Notes: generated from the sequence alone by a model not told the origin. 64,000 bases of DNA from Rhodobacter sp. NTK016B (GCF_017303295.1 NZ_JAFKOK010000016.1:1-64000); one strand, 5' to 3'. Positions 8,992 through 17,622 are shown, counted from the stretch's first letter. Translations and numbers: made by a program.

Positions 8992-11314
8992 CGAGCGGCG
9001 CCAGCGCTTCGCGCAGCCGGGCGCTTTCGCTCAGCAGGGTCGAACTGCGCTGCACAAGGCCCAGCCGATCGAAAACCGCGCCCGGATCGGCGGGGACCAC
9101 GTCTTCGGGCGGCGTGGCCGGGGTGTCGTCCGCCCTTTCGGTCTGGTCTGGCTGAGGCGTCTGCTCTGATGCCGTTTGAGCGTCGGGTTCGGTGCCCCCC
9201 TGTTCCAGCGCGATCTCGGCATGGCCCGGATCGCGGCCCAGAAGCGGGCCGATGGTTGCCGCATCGGCCTCGGCGGGCGAGAGTTGCTCGACCCGCCGCC
9301 AGTCACCGGCAAGGATCGCCGCACGCAGCGCCGCATCGGTGATGCCCAGTTCGGCAAAAGCGCGCGCCGCCGCCGCGTGGTCGCCCAGCCGGTCCATTGC
9401 CGCCGCGCGGACCTGTGCCGCCTCGGCGCTGTCATCGTCGCCCAGAAGCACGAGCGCGCCTTGCGCATCGTCGGTTTCCAACGCCGTACGGGCCTGCAGG
9501 ATGCGCGCCTGCGCCGCAGCCGAGCCGTGCGCCAGATCGCGGGCAGGCAGCGCCAGCCCCAGATCAAGCAGGCGCGCGGCAAGGGCTTCGCGCGTCGCCT
9601 CGCTCAGCTCCGGATCGCGCCAGTCGTCGCGCGCAAGCACCGCCTCGGTCAGCGCGAAATCGGTGCCGTTTTCGGCCAAAGCCGACCAGATCGTGTCGCG
9701 CAGATCGGTGATCATCTGACGGTTCTCGCCCGTCTCGGGCATCCAGGTTTCCAGCCTGTCGAGCGCCGCGAAGGCATCGGTATGCGCGCCCGAGCGGGCA
9801 TGCAGCCGGATCACCGCTGCCATCATTTCGGGCCCAGAGCCGCTCGACCGCTCGGTCGTTGCCAGAACCTCGGCCGTGGCGAGGTAATCGGCGCTGAGCG
9901 GCTGGTCGGTGTCTAGCGCAAGGTCGAGCCGGGTTGTCACCGTGTCGGTATCGCTGCCCCCTTCATGGTCGAGCCGCGCAATCGCGTCTTCCGCCAAGCC
10001 CCGCGCCCGGTCGAGCCGGGCTTCGAGCAGCGTGATCTGTTCGGGCGGGATGCGCCCTGAGCGCTGCAGCCGGTCCGCCACCACGCGGGCCGCATCGACC
10101 GCCCCGGCCTGTGCCAGCATCGTGCTCAGGTCGATGCCGATCAGATCCTGCAAGGCGTTGGGAAGGTTGATGAAGGTCAGGGCAATGCGATCGGCGTGGT
10201 CGCGGATCAGCGCCGGATCAGCGCCGGCAAGAACCGCCAGAACCGACGCGGTGCCGCCGCATTCGACGCTCTGCGCCAGCTGCATCCGTGAATTGGTCGA
10301 GCGGTCTTCGAAGATGTCGGCCATCCCCAGCAGGAATTCCTGTCCCTCAAGCGGGGTTTCGGCGGCGCCGATCAGCGCGCGGGCCTCGGCGCCGAAGCCG
10401 ACGGCGAGGTAAAGGCCCACGAGGTCACGCAGCGCCTGCGGATCGGGCTGGTCGAATTCGCCGTAGAGCGCGCGCGACAATTCACCGAAACGGGTGTCGA
10501 AATCACCGACATCGCGCGCGATGACAGCGTCGAGTACCTCGCTGCCGTCGCATTGCGGGGGGCGGGGCGGGTCGGCCAGGCGCGACGGGTCGTCGCGGTC
10601 GAGCACCGAGGTGACGCGCATGTTGGACGGGAAATCGGCGGGCGCCTCTTCCGGGCCCGAGAGCAGCTGCGTCGAGGGCATCGGCGCGTCGACCGCCGGG
10701 TCGAGCACCCCCTGTCCCAAAGCTGTCGACAGGATCGCACCCAATTCGCGGCCCAGATCCTGCAATTGTGCGTCCTCTTCGGGTGTCGCCGGTGCGTCGG
10801 AAACCGGTTGCGCGGGGCGGCTGCGCGCCAGCGCGGCACCGGCGGCGCGCGCGGCGGCCATGGGGTCCGGACGTGAAGCTCCGACAGGGCGCGGCTCGGG
10901 CCGGCTGACGGGACGGGGCTCGCGATCCGGCGACGACGGGGCTTCGGGACCCTGGGGCGCTGCGTCTGAGATATCGAGGATCAGCAGACCCGGTCGATCC
11001 TCCCACGCGCGGATCGGGCAGTCGCAGGCGAGATCGAGCCTTATCGTCGACCCATCGGCGCCGATATCCGCCAACCGGTCGCGTGGGATGCGCTGAAAAA
11101 CGCGGTCGAGCCGGATGCGCAACGTGTCGGCGCCCAGGGTGAGCGTGCGTGTCCGACCGTCGGGGCTGAGCGACCACGGCGTGTCCGGCGGCAGGGGCAC
11201 CACGAGACGCGTGAAGCTGTCATGCTCGCCCGCATAGGGGGCGACGATCTGGGCCGCGGCGGGCGCGGCGAGCAGCAGGACGGCGAATGGCGCCAGAGCG
11301 CGATGAAGGGGCAT
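8981..11314 (-). CDS. Large exported repeat protein of the flagellar cluster, function unknown
   Basis: This 777-residue protein begins with a signal peptide (MPLHRALAPFAVLLLAAPAAAQ). Residues ~25-125 form a compact domain with two Cys (DLACDCPI) and the strands LLILDISD. A Pro/Arg/Ser-rich linker follows (~130-190), then a long Ala-rich, all-helical region that reads like degenerate tetratricopeptide repeats. An acidic, Gln/Thr/Pro-rich segment comes before the C-terminal helix. Its ATG overlaps the motA stop by one base, which ties it to motility. I recall similar unnamed proteins beside motA in Rhodobacteraceae. A periplasmic motor or chaperone role is only inference. Confidence 0.75.
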   Translation of the reverse strand: MPLHRALAPFAVLLLAAPAAAQIVAPYAGEHDSFTRLVVPLPPDTPWSLSPDGRTRTLTLGADTLRIRLDRVFQRIPRDRLADIGADGSTIRLDLACDCPIRAWEDRPGLLILDISDAAPQGPEAPSSPDREPRPVSRPEPRPVGASRPDPMAAARAAGAALARSRPAQPVSDAPATPEEDAQLQDLGRELGAILSTALGQGVLDPAVDAPMPSTQLLSGPEEAPADFPSNMRVTSVLDRDDPSRLADPPRPPQCDGSEVLDAVIARDVGDFDTRFGELSRALYGEFDQPDPQALRDLVGLYLAVGFGAEARALIGAAETPLEGQEFLLGMADIFEDRSTNSRMQLAQSVECGGTASVLAVLAGADPALIRDHADRIALTFINLPNALQDLIGIDLSTMLAQAGAVDAARVVADRLQRSGRIPPEQITLLEARLDRARGLAEDAIARLDHEGGSDTDTVTTRLDLALDTDQPLSADYLATAEVLATTERSSGSGPEMMAAVIRLHARSGAHTDAFAALDRLETWMPETGENRQMITDLRDTIWSALAENGTDFALTEAVLARDDWRDPELSEATREALAARLLDLGLALPARDLAHGSAAAQARILQARTALETDDAQGALVLLGDDDSAEAAQVRAAAMDRLGDHAAAARAFAELGITDAALRAAILAGDWRRVEQLSPAEADAATIGPLLGRDPGHAEIALEQGGTEPDAQTASEQTPQPDQTERADDTPATPPEDVVPADPGAVFDRLGLVQRSSTLLSESARLREALAPLVTE

Positions 11315-12183
11315 CACGCCGCCTCGCGTTTGAGCGCGCGCATGGCCTCTTCGAGATCGCCATAGCTGGGGCGCACGTGGTGAGGCGTGTTCTGGCGCCC
11401 GACCTCGATGCACATATTGGCGGGGTGGTTGTGCAGATTGGCGATCAGCACTTCGCGGATGAGCTTGTAGAAATGCGCATCCTCCTGCACCACCATCGCC
11501 ATCTTCGCGGCAAAGGGACCGACGAAGCCATAGGCGAGGAACACGCCCAGAAAGGTACCGACCAGCGCGCCGCCGATTAGGCCGCCCAGCACTTCGGGCG
11601 GCTGGTCGATGGCTGCCATCGTCTTGATCACGCCCAGAACGGCGGCGACGATGCCGAGCGCGGGCAGACCATCGGCGACCGTCTGCATTGCGTGGCTGGA
11701 ATGAAGCGCGTGATGCAACGAGGCTTCCATGCGCTTGTCGAGTACTTCCTCGACCTGCATCGGATCGTCGTAGCTGAGCGTCATCGAACGCAGCGTATCG
11801 CAGATGAGTTCGGTCGCTTCGTGATCCTTCAAGACCTTGGGATACCGACTGAAAATCTCGGAACTGTCGGGCGCTTCGATATGTTCTTCCAGCGCGACGG
11901 GGTTCTGGCGCGCAAGGCGGATCAATTCGAAAAGCAGGCACAGCAATTCGCGGTAATCCTGCGGTTTCCACGCCGCGCCCTTGAACACCTTGCTGATGTC
12001 TTTCAGCGTTTGCTTAACCCCTGCGCCGTTATTGGCGATCAGGAAGGCGCCGACGGCGGCGCCGCCGATCATGGTCATTTCATAGGGCAGCGAGTGAAGG
12101 ATGATGTCGAAATGCCCGCCAGCCATGACGAACCCCCCGAACACCATCACGAATACGACGACGATGCCGATGATTCCAATCAT
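11314..12183 (-). CDS. motA: MotA: flagellar motor stator, proton channel subunit
   Basis: This 289-residue inner-membrane protein has four predicted membrane helices: IGIIGIVVVFVMVFGGFVMAGG at the N-terminus, EMTMIGGAAVGAFLIA, and the pair LPALGIVAAVLGVIKTM and LIGGALVGTFLGVFLAYGFVGPFA near the C-terminus. The cytoplasmic loop between helices 2 and 3 carries the charged torque-generating region (ELIRLARQNPVALEEHIE, LKDHEATELICDTLRSM). The start at MIGIIG matches the family; the upstream frame extension is non-coding. No motB gene is in the window. It begins a minus-strand run with the unknown exported protein behind it. Confidence 0.95.
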   Translation of the reverse strand: MIGIIGIVVVFVMVFGGFVMAGGHFDIILHSLPYEMTMIGGAAVGAFLIANNGAGVKQTLKDISKVFKGAAWKPQDYRELLCLLFELIRLARQNPVALEEHIEAPDSSEIFSRYPKVLKDHEATELICDTLRSMTLSYDDPMQVEEVLDKRMEASLHHALHSSHAMQTVADGLPALGIVAAVLGVIKTMAAIDQPPEVLGGLIGGALVGTFLGVFLAYGFVGPFAAKMAMVVQEDAHFYKLIREVLIANLHNHPANMCIEVGRQNTPHHVRPSYGDLEEAMRALKREAA

Positions 12184-12283
12184 GACGCACTCCGATATTC
12201 CTGGATGAGTAGGGTGACAAAAGGGCGTTAAGAAAGCCTGACCGTCCGAGGCGTGTGACCCCCGAAAGGCCGTCGCGTACCCG

Positions 12284-12979
12284 TCATTCGCGCGGGACGA
12301 GGGCATTGCGCCCGGCGACGATGGCGCTGAGCGCATAGGCGAGGCGCGGTTCCATCCCGGCAAGGATATCGGCGGCGCTTTGCGGCTCAAGCCGGGCGAG
12401 GAAGCCGGCGGCGAATTCGGGGTCCATCTCTGTGAACACGGCGGCGGCGTCCTCGGGCTTCATCGAGCCGAAGACGGCGACGAGGCGGGCGATGTCGTCC
12501 TCGGCCGCGCGGTCGGCCAGCGCCATCGTCGCCGACAGATCGGACTCGGCCGATTGCAGGGCGTCAATTTGGGCGCGCAGGCGCTCTTCGGCGGCGGCCA
12601 TCAAGGCGGCGCGTTCTTCGAGCTGCGCCTCGCGCTCGGCGACCTGACGCTCACGTTCGCGGATCTGCAGCGAGAGTTCCGCGTCGCTTGTCGGGCTGGT
12701 GCGCAGCGGGCGCAGCGGGTCGGCGGGAAGCTCGGCCTGCGCGGGCTCGACCGGGGCCGGATCGCGGGCCAGCGCCTCGGGTACCAGCGGGGCCAGCCGC
12801 AGCGCGCCGCCCGAAACGAAGAGCAGGGCCAGAAGCGGCAGCACGCGGGCGGCCCGGCGACCGGGGCGGCGTTTGGGCCGGGACTTCGCCGGGCCGCCCT
12901 TTGGTGCCGTCGCCGGGGCAGGGCGCCGGGACGCTGGCGCGGCACTTCCGGCAGGGGCGGCTTTGGGGCGCGCTGGCAT
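12284..12979 (-). CDS. MotE-like / MgtE-N-domain flagellar protein
   Basis: This 231-residue protein has a Pro/Ala/Lys/Arg-rich N-terminus (1-45), one membrane anchor (~46-66, VLPLLALLFVSGGALRLAPL), a coiled coil (~95-150, ELSLQIRERERQVAEREAQLEERAALMAAAEERLRAQI), and a C-terminal MgtE-N-like helical domain (VFGSMKPEDAAAVFTEMDPEFAAGFLARLEPQSAADILAGME). This layout matches MotE, a motility chaperone described in Rhizobiales that helps the stator partner MotC fold. The stop of the neighbouring coiled-coil gene overlaps its start, and motA lies downstream. Assignment is by architecture and context. Confidence 0.7.
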   Translation of the reverse strand: MPARPKAAPAGSAAPASRRPAPATAPKGGPAKSRPKRRPGRRAARVLPLLALLFVSGGALRLAPLVPEALARDPAPVEPAQAELPADPLRPLRTSPTSDAELSLQIRERERQVAEREAQLEERAALMAAAEERLRAQIDALQSAESDLSATMALADRAAEDDIARLVAVFGSMKPEDAAAVFTEMDPEFAAGFLARLEPQSAADILAGMEPRLAYALSAIVAGRNALVPRE

Positions 12980-13503
12980 CAGCGGCTCTCAGCCGCTTGT
13001 GCGGTCTGACGGCGGCGCAGAACGCGCGCGCGGGCCGGGGCTTTCAGAGGGGCGTCGTCATCCTGACCCTCGTCCGGTTCGCCCAGCGGCGCGCGGCGTC
13101 CGGCGCTGGCAGGCCAGGGGCTGGGCGGACGGGCCGAGCGCAGCGCCGCAGTTTGCGGGGGCGTTGCGGCGGCGGGATGCCGGGCCACGGCATTGCTGCC
13201 GGGATCGCGCGGCGGGTCTTCGGGCAGGTCGTGCATCGAGGCGACCAGCAATTCGAGCTTGCGTGCCACGGCCTCGGCGCGGGTCGTCTGGGCGTCGAGC
13301 CGCGAGCGGGTTTTGCTCGAGGCCTCACGCGCGGCGTCGAGTGAATGCGACAGGTCGTCGACCTGCGTCGAGAGCAAGGCGATCGCGCTGCCCATCCCGC
13401 CTTCGAGCGAGGCCAGCGCCTTCAGCCGGCGCGAGAGCACGACGCAATAGGCGGCGGCACCGAGCGTCGCGGCGGCGAGCAAGAGGTTTGACATAAATTC
13501 CAT
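12979..13503 (-). CDS. Flagellar-cluster membrane-anchored coiled-coil protein (possibly DUF6468)
   Basis: This 174-residue protein has an N-terminal membrane helix (NLLLAAATLGAAAYCVVLSRRL, ~5-26) and a predicted coiled coil (~30-95, GSAIALLSTQVDDLSHSLDAAREASSKTRSRLDAQTTRAEAVARKLELL). The remainder is a disordered Pro/Ala/Arg-rich tail. It lies between fliL and the MotE-like gene and is coupled to the latter by a one-base overlap. I believe similar proteins are grouped as DUF6468, but I am not certain. Its role is unknown; context says motor assembly or regulation. Confidence 0.65.
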   Translation of the reverse strand: MEFMSNLLLAAATLGAAAYCVVLSRRLKALASLEGGMGSAIALLSTQVDDLSHSLDAAREASSKTRSRLDAQTTRAEAVARKLELLVASMHDLPEDPPRDPGSNAVARHPAAATPPQTAALRSARPPSPWPASAGRRAPLGEPDEGQDDDAPLKAPARARVLRRRQTAQAAESR

Positions 13504-13514
13504 TGTTCAGGCCC

Positions 13515-14090
13515 TCAGTTGATGACGAATTCCATGATGAGCAGGTCGTTGACCATGCCCGGCCCGGTCACGATCTGGACCCGGCGCAACATCTGCGCGC
13601 GCAGCCGCATCAGCGCGGCGGGCTCTTCAAGTTCATAGGGATCGAGCGCGCGCAGATAGATGTTGAGCACGTCGATGATGCGCGGCAGCACGTTCTGAAC
13701 CGCGCCCGCCGCACCGGGCATGACGGCAAGTTGCGCGAGAAAGCGCAGATGACGCGTCTCGCCGCGCTGGCCGATGGTGACCACGATCGGCGCCAGCGGC
13801 ACGTAACCGGCCGCGCCGCCATCGCCCCCGTCACCACCGCCATGCCCGTCATCGGCGGGCGCGGCGCCGTGGCCGCCCCCCGCGTCGGCCGGGGCAGCGC
13901 CATGGCCGTCCTCCGCCGGGGCGGCGTGTTCGCCCCCCTCGCCGCCGCCGCCCAGAAGCGAATCAAGCATCCCCGAATAGGTGACGAAGAATCCTCCGCC
14001 CGCCCCCAGAAGCGCCAGCACGAGGCCGATGATCAGCGGGAGTTTGGATTTTTTCTCAGGCGTTTGGACGTCCGTGTCTGCGCTTGCCAT
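13515..14090 (-). CDS. fliL: FliL: flagellar basal-body/stator-associated protein
   Basis: This 191-residue single-pass protein has a short cytoplasmic N-terminus, a membrane helix (LPLIIGLVLALLGAGGGFFVTY, ~18-39) and a periplasmic FliL domain (~100-191; YVPLAPIVVTIGQRGETRHLRFLAQLAV ... LLIMEFVIN). FliL rings surround the stator and boost its activity. Between helix and domain lies an unusual His/Gly/Ala/Asp-rich insert (~50-95, with three similar DGHGAAPAD/GGGHGAAPAD units). The start at 14090 (MASADTDV) leaves a 134-base divergent region shared with fliF. Confidence 0.9.
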   Translation of the reverse strand: MASADTDVQTPEKKSKLPLIIGLVLALLGAGGGFFVTYSGMLDSLLGGGGEGGEHAAPAEDGHGAAPADAGGGHGAAPADDGHGGGDGGDGGAAGYVPLAPIVVTIGQRGETRHLRFLAQLAVMPGAAGAVQNVLPRIIDVLNIYLRALDPYELEEPAALMRLRAQMLRRVQIVTGPGMVNDLLIMEFVIN

Positions 14091-14158
14091 GGGGAGGGTT
14101 CCTCGAATCCGGATCTGCGTTGCGGGGCTGTTCCGGCATTCGTTTTCGCATGAGGTGG

Positions 14159-14173
14159 CTAACCGATTGTTAA
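14159..14173. promoter_or_regulatory. CtrA-type binding site in the fliL/fliF divergent promoter
   Basis: CTAA-CCGATTG-TTAA (read on the other strand TTAA-N7-TTAG) matches the TTAA-N7-TTAA CtrA consensus with one mismatch. It sits 52 bases before fliF and 69 before fliL. CtrA control of flagellar genes is established in several Rhodobacteraceae. Confidence 0.6.
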
Positions 14174-14224
14174 TCGAGATGGTGCAAGGATCAGGGCATC
14201 GGGACAGAACGTCCGTGCAAAGGA

Positions 14225-15805
14225 ATGGCCTTGGAACAGCTGCTATCGACCTGGAATTCACTCGAGCCGAGGCGCCGGATCATCGTCGCTCTCGCCGCCA
14301 TCGGGGTGTTCGCCGCCGTGCTTGGCCTGACCCGTCTGGCGACCGCACCGGGCATGGCGCTGCTCTATGCGGGGCTCGAAGGGCCGCAATCGGGCGAGGT
14401 GATTCAGGCGCTGGACCAGCGGGGCGTGGCCTATGAGGTGCGCGGCGACGCGATCTATGTGGATGCGACCCAGCGCGATGAAATGCGCATGGCGCTGGCC
14501 GCGCAGGGGCTGCCGGCGAATTCGTCCTCGGGCTATGAATTGCTCGACGGGCTGACCGGCTTCGGCACCACCGCTCAGATGTTCGACGCCGCCTATTGGC
14601 GCGCGAAAGAGGGCGAACTGGCGCGCACGATCATGGCCAGCCCGCATATCCGGCAGGCGCGGGTGCATATCTCGCAGGGCGCGGCGCAGCCGTTCCGGCG
14701 CGATGGCGAGATGTCGGCCTCGGTCACGGTGACGCCGGTCGGCCCTGCGCTGTCGCCTGCGCAGGGACAGGCGCTGCGCTATCTGGTGGCCGCGGCCGTG
14801 GCCGGCATGCGCCCCGAATCGGTCGCCGTGATCGATTCGGCGGGCGGCATGGTCGTCGCCGAAGAGGAAGGCCCCGACATGCAGGGCAACGACCGCGCCG
14901 AACAGATGCGCCGCAATGTCGAGCGGCTGCTCGAGGCGCGTGTGGGGCAGGGCCGCGCGGTGGTCGAACTGAACATCGAAACCGTCACCGACCGCGAAAC
15001 GATCACTGAACGGCGGATCGACCCCGAGGCGCGCGTGCCGGTCAGTCAGGAAACCGAAGAAAGCACCCAGACCAGCAGCGATACCGGCGGCAGCGGGGTT
15101 ACGGTGGCCTCGAACCTGCCCGACGGTCAGGCGAATGCCACCGATGGACGCTCGGAATCGCGCGAACAGACCTCGCGCGAACGCATCAGCTGGGAGGTCA
15201 GCGAAACCAGCCGCGAGCTTGAGCGCGGGCCGGGCGCGATCCGGCGCCTGACGGTGGCGGTGCTGGTCGATGGCGTGCGCAGCACCGATGATGCGGGCGT
15301 CGCGCAATGGGCGCCGCGCTCGGACGAAGAGCTGTCGGCACTGCGCGAACTCGTGGCCTCGGCCGTGGGGTATGACGAGGCGCGCGGCGACGTGATCACG
15401 CTGCGCTCGCTGGAATTCGAGCCGGTCTCGACCGAGCTGGGCACGGCGGGCGTGCAGAGCTGGCTGGCGATGCTCGACGTGATGGGGCTGATTCGGCTCG
15501 CCGCTCTGGCCATCGTGGCTCTGGTGCTCGCGCTCTTCGTGCTGCGCCCGATCCTGAAGGGCGGCGGCGGTTCGGGCGGTAATGCGGCGATGGCCGACGA
15601 CGACGACGACCCGATGGCCGGATTTGCACCGATGATCGCCATGGCACCCGGCCTTAGTGGCGAGATTGACGGCGATTTCAGTGGTTCGGATTCGGGCGAC
15701 AGCGAGGATTCGGTCGAGCGTATGCGCCAGCTCATCGCCGAGCGTCAGGATGAGACGATCGAGGTTCTGCGCGCGTGGATGGATGACACCGAGGAGGCCC
15801 GCTGA
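14225..15805 (+). CDS. fliF: FliF: flagellar MS-ring protein
   Basis: This 526-residue protein builds the membrane ring of the basal body. It has two membrane helices (RRIIVALAAIGVFAAVLGLTRLA near 17-40 and LIRLAALAIVALVLALFVLRPIL near 420-442). Between them are the ring-building domains, including LLYAGLEGPQSGEVIQALDQRGVAYEVRGDAIYV, WRAKEGELARTIMASPHIRQARVHIS and a Ser/Thr/Gln-rich loop. The C-terminus ends in an acidic segment with RMRQLIAERQDETIEVLRAWM, the expected FliG-binding tail. The stop overlaps the next gene by one base (TGATG). Confidence 0.96.
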   Translation: MALEQLLSTWNSLEPRRRIIVALAAIGVFAAVLGLTRLATAPGMALLYAGLEGPQSGEVIQALDQRGVAYEVRGDAIYVDATQRDEMRMALAAQGLPANSSSGYELLDGLTGFGTTAQMFDAAYWRAKEGELARTIMASPHIRQARVHISQGAAQPFRRDGEMSASVTVTPVGPALSPAQGQALRYLVAAAVAGMRPESVAVIDSAGGMVVAEEEGPDMQGNDRAEQMRRNVERLLEARVGQGRAVVELNIETVTDRETITERRIDPEARVPVSQETEESTQTSSDTGGSGVTVASNLPDGQANATDGRSESREQTSRERISWEVSETSRELERGPGAIRRLTVAVLVDGVRSTDDAGVAQWAPRSDEELSALRELVASAVGYDEARGDVITLRSLEFEPVSTELGTAGVQSWLAMLDVMGLIRLAALAIVALVLALFVLRPILKGGGGSGGNAAMADDDDDPMAGFAPMIAMAPGLSGEIDGDFSGSDSGDSEDSVERMRQLIAERQDETIEVLRAWMDDTEEAR

Positions 15806-16401
15806 TGTCGCAACCCCTGCGTCTTGAGGTCTTCGAAACTGCCGATACCGTGGACGGCCCGGTCCTGATGACCCCCGAAGAGGTCGAGGATCTGCGCCTC
15901 AACGCCTATGAAAAGGGCTATGTCGCCGGCTGGGACGATAGCGGGCAGCAGGCCGATGCCGAAGCCAGCACCCGCCGCGCCGCGATCGAGCGGCAGGTCG
16001 AGCAGCTCAGTTTTACCTATCACGAGGCGCGCGGGCATATCCTGTCGGCGCTCGATCCCCTGCTGCGCGCGATTGCCGAGACGATCCTGCCGCCGATGGC
16101 GCGGGCTTCGGTCGTGCCGCTGATCATCGACCAGCTTCTGCCCCTGGCGCAGGCCGGGGCCGAGGCGCCGATCACCCTGCGCGTCGGGCCGGGCAGTGAG
16201 GCTGCGTTCCGCGAGGCGATGGAGGGCCTGCTTCTGCCGCCCCTCGACATCGTCGAGACCGAGGATTTGACCGAGGGACAGGCGGAATTCGCGCTGGGCG
16301 CCGCGCAGACGCGAATCGACCTGACCGACGCGGCGCTGGCCATCGCCACCGCCATCGACCGTTTCTATCAGATCCAGCCCGAGGAGAGCCAACGTGCCTG
16401 A
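15805..16401 (+). CDS. FliH-like flagellar export regulator
   Basis: This 198-residue cytoplasmic protein follows fliF and precedes fliN, the place where FliH belongs. The first half has an acidic, helical segment (TPEEVEDLRLNAYEKGYVAGWDDSG) that resembles the FliH Glu/Ala-rich stretch. The second half (~95-190) carries ILPPMARASVVPLIIDQLLPLAQ and ITLRVGPGS, like the C-terminal V-ATPase-E-like domain of FliH. Similarity is moderate, so the name rests on both layout and position. It overlaps its neighbours at both ends. Confidence 0.7.
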   Translation: MSQPLRLEVFETADTVDGPVLMTPEEVEDLRLNAYEKGYVAGWDDSGQQADAEASTRRAAIERQVEQLSFTYHEARGHILSALDPLLRAIAETILPPMARASVVPLIIDQLLPLAQAGAEAPITLRVGPGSEAAFREAMEGLLLPPLDIVETEDLTEGQAEFALGAAQTRIDLTDAALAIATAIDRFYQIQPEESQRA

Positions 16402-16687
16402 CAGCGAATCCCAAGACAGCGCCCCCGGCATCGGCCGCAGCGCATTTACACAGGTGCCCATCGAGATCGTCGTGGCCGTGGGCCGCGCCCGTCCGCTGGT
16501 GCGCGACCTGTTGAAATTGCAGCGCGAATCGGTGCTGCCACTGGACCGGCGGGTCGAAGACCCGGTCGAACTTTTCGTCGGCGACCGGTTGATCGCCCGC
16601 GGCGTGCTGGAAGAGCTGGAAGACGATCAGGCGGGCCAGATGGCGGTGCGGCTGACCGAGGTGGCCGACCTGTCGAACGGGTTGTGA
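16394..16687 (+). CDS. fliN: FliN: flagellar motor switch C-ring protein
   Basis: This 97-residue protein is a single SpoA/FliN domain: VPIEIVVAVGRARPLVRDLLKLQRESVLPLDRRVEDPVELFVGDRLIARGVLEE, the standard FliN core with the conserved VPI, LL-L and DPVELFV positions. It begins with GTG at 16394, preceded by GAGGAGAG, and overlaps the FliH-like gene by eight bases. It ends within the start region of fliP. No separate FliM is present here. Confidence 0.92.
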   Translation: MPDSESQDSAPGIGRSAFTQVPIEIVVAVGRARPLVRDLLKLQRESVLPLDRRVEDPVELFVGDRLIARGVLEELEDDQAGQMAVRLTEVADLSNGL

Positions 16688-16689
16688 TC

Positions 16690-17622
16690 ATGCCGGGAAA
16701 AGGCGTCCGGCAGTCACGCAACGCATTCTTTGCGGCGCGCGGTTCGGGCGCCGTCCGGTCCGTTTCGGCGGTGCTCTGTCGTGGGGACGAAAAGACAGAA
16801 GTCGATCCTTTCGCAGGTGACGAGCCAAAGGCTGCAACTCTCTTCCCGACCGATCACCTTCACCCGAATGCGCCTCGCTCCGGCCCGGCCCGCGCCGCGC
16901 GGTTCGGGCCAGCCATCGCATGGGCGGCCCTTTTTGCGCTCTTGCCCCTCGCCGCCCCGGCGCAGGAACTGACCTTGTCGATGGGCGATGGTGGCAGCCT
17001 TGCCGTGCGCTCGGTGCAGCTTCTGGTGCTGCTCACGCTGCTGAGCTTGGTACCCGGCCTGATGGTGATGGTGACCTGCTTTCCTTTCCTCGTCACCGTG
17101 TTGGCGATCCTGCGGCAGGCCGTGGGCCTGCAGCAATCGCCACCCGGAATGCTGCTGACGACGCTCGCACTGTTTCTCACCTATTTCATCATGGAGCCGG
17201 TCTTCGTCGCCGCTTGGGAGGCGGGCGTGGTGCCGCTGGAAGCGGGCAGTATCGGTATCGAGGAAGCCGCCAGCCGCGCCATCGAGCCGTTTCGCGCCTT
17301 CATGGCCGCCCGCACCGATCCGGCGACGTGGCAGGGCCTCGCCGATCTTCGCCCCGAGCCGCCCGCTTTCGGCGCGGACGGCCCGCTTTCGGTGCTGATC
17401 CCCTCGTTCCTGCTGTCAGAACTCAGCCATGCCTTCGAGGTGGGGTTCGTGATCTTCCTGCCATTCCTGATCATAGACCTCGTGGTCGCGGCGGTCCTGA
17501 TGTCGATGGGGATGATGATGGTCCCGCCGGCAATCGTCTCATTGCCTTTCAAACTGGCCTTCTTCGTGGTGGCAGATGGCTGGACGCTGGTCTCGGCCTC
17601 GCTGGTGCGGGGATATTTCTGA
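16690..17622 (+). CDS. fliP: FliP: flagellar type III export gate protein with long N-terminal leader
   Basis: The last ~225 residues are typical FliP: LLVLLTLLSLVPGLMVMVTCFPFLVTVLAILRQAVGLQQSPPG, then LALFLTYFIMEPVF, the periplasmic domain, and LSELSHAFEVGFVIFLPFLIIDLVVAAVLMSMGMMMVPPAIVSLPFKL. A cleavable signal peptide (GPAIAWAALFALLPLAAPAQE) precedes it. Upstream lie about 70 further residues (from MPGKGVRQ) rich in Arg, Ser and Ala, which FliP normally lacks. An internal GTG near 16771 could be the true start. The gene closes the plus-strand flagellar run; fliQ and fliR are not adjacent. Confidence 0.9.
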   Translation: MPGKGVRQSRNAFFAARGSGAVRSVSAVLCRGDEKTEVDPFAGDEPKAATLFPTDHLHPNAPRSGPARAARFGPAIAWAALFALLPLAAPAQELTLSMGDGGSLAVRSVQLLVLLTLLSLVPGLMVMVTCFPFLVTVLAILRQAVGLQQSPPGMLLTTLALFLTYFIMEPVFVAAWEAGVVPLEAGSIGIEEAASRAIEPFRAFMAARTDPATWQGLADLRPEPPAFGADGPLSVLIPSFLLSELSHAFEVGFVIFLPFLIIDLVVAAVLMSMGMMMVPPAIVSLPFKLAFFVVADGWTLVSASLVRGYF

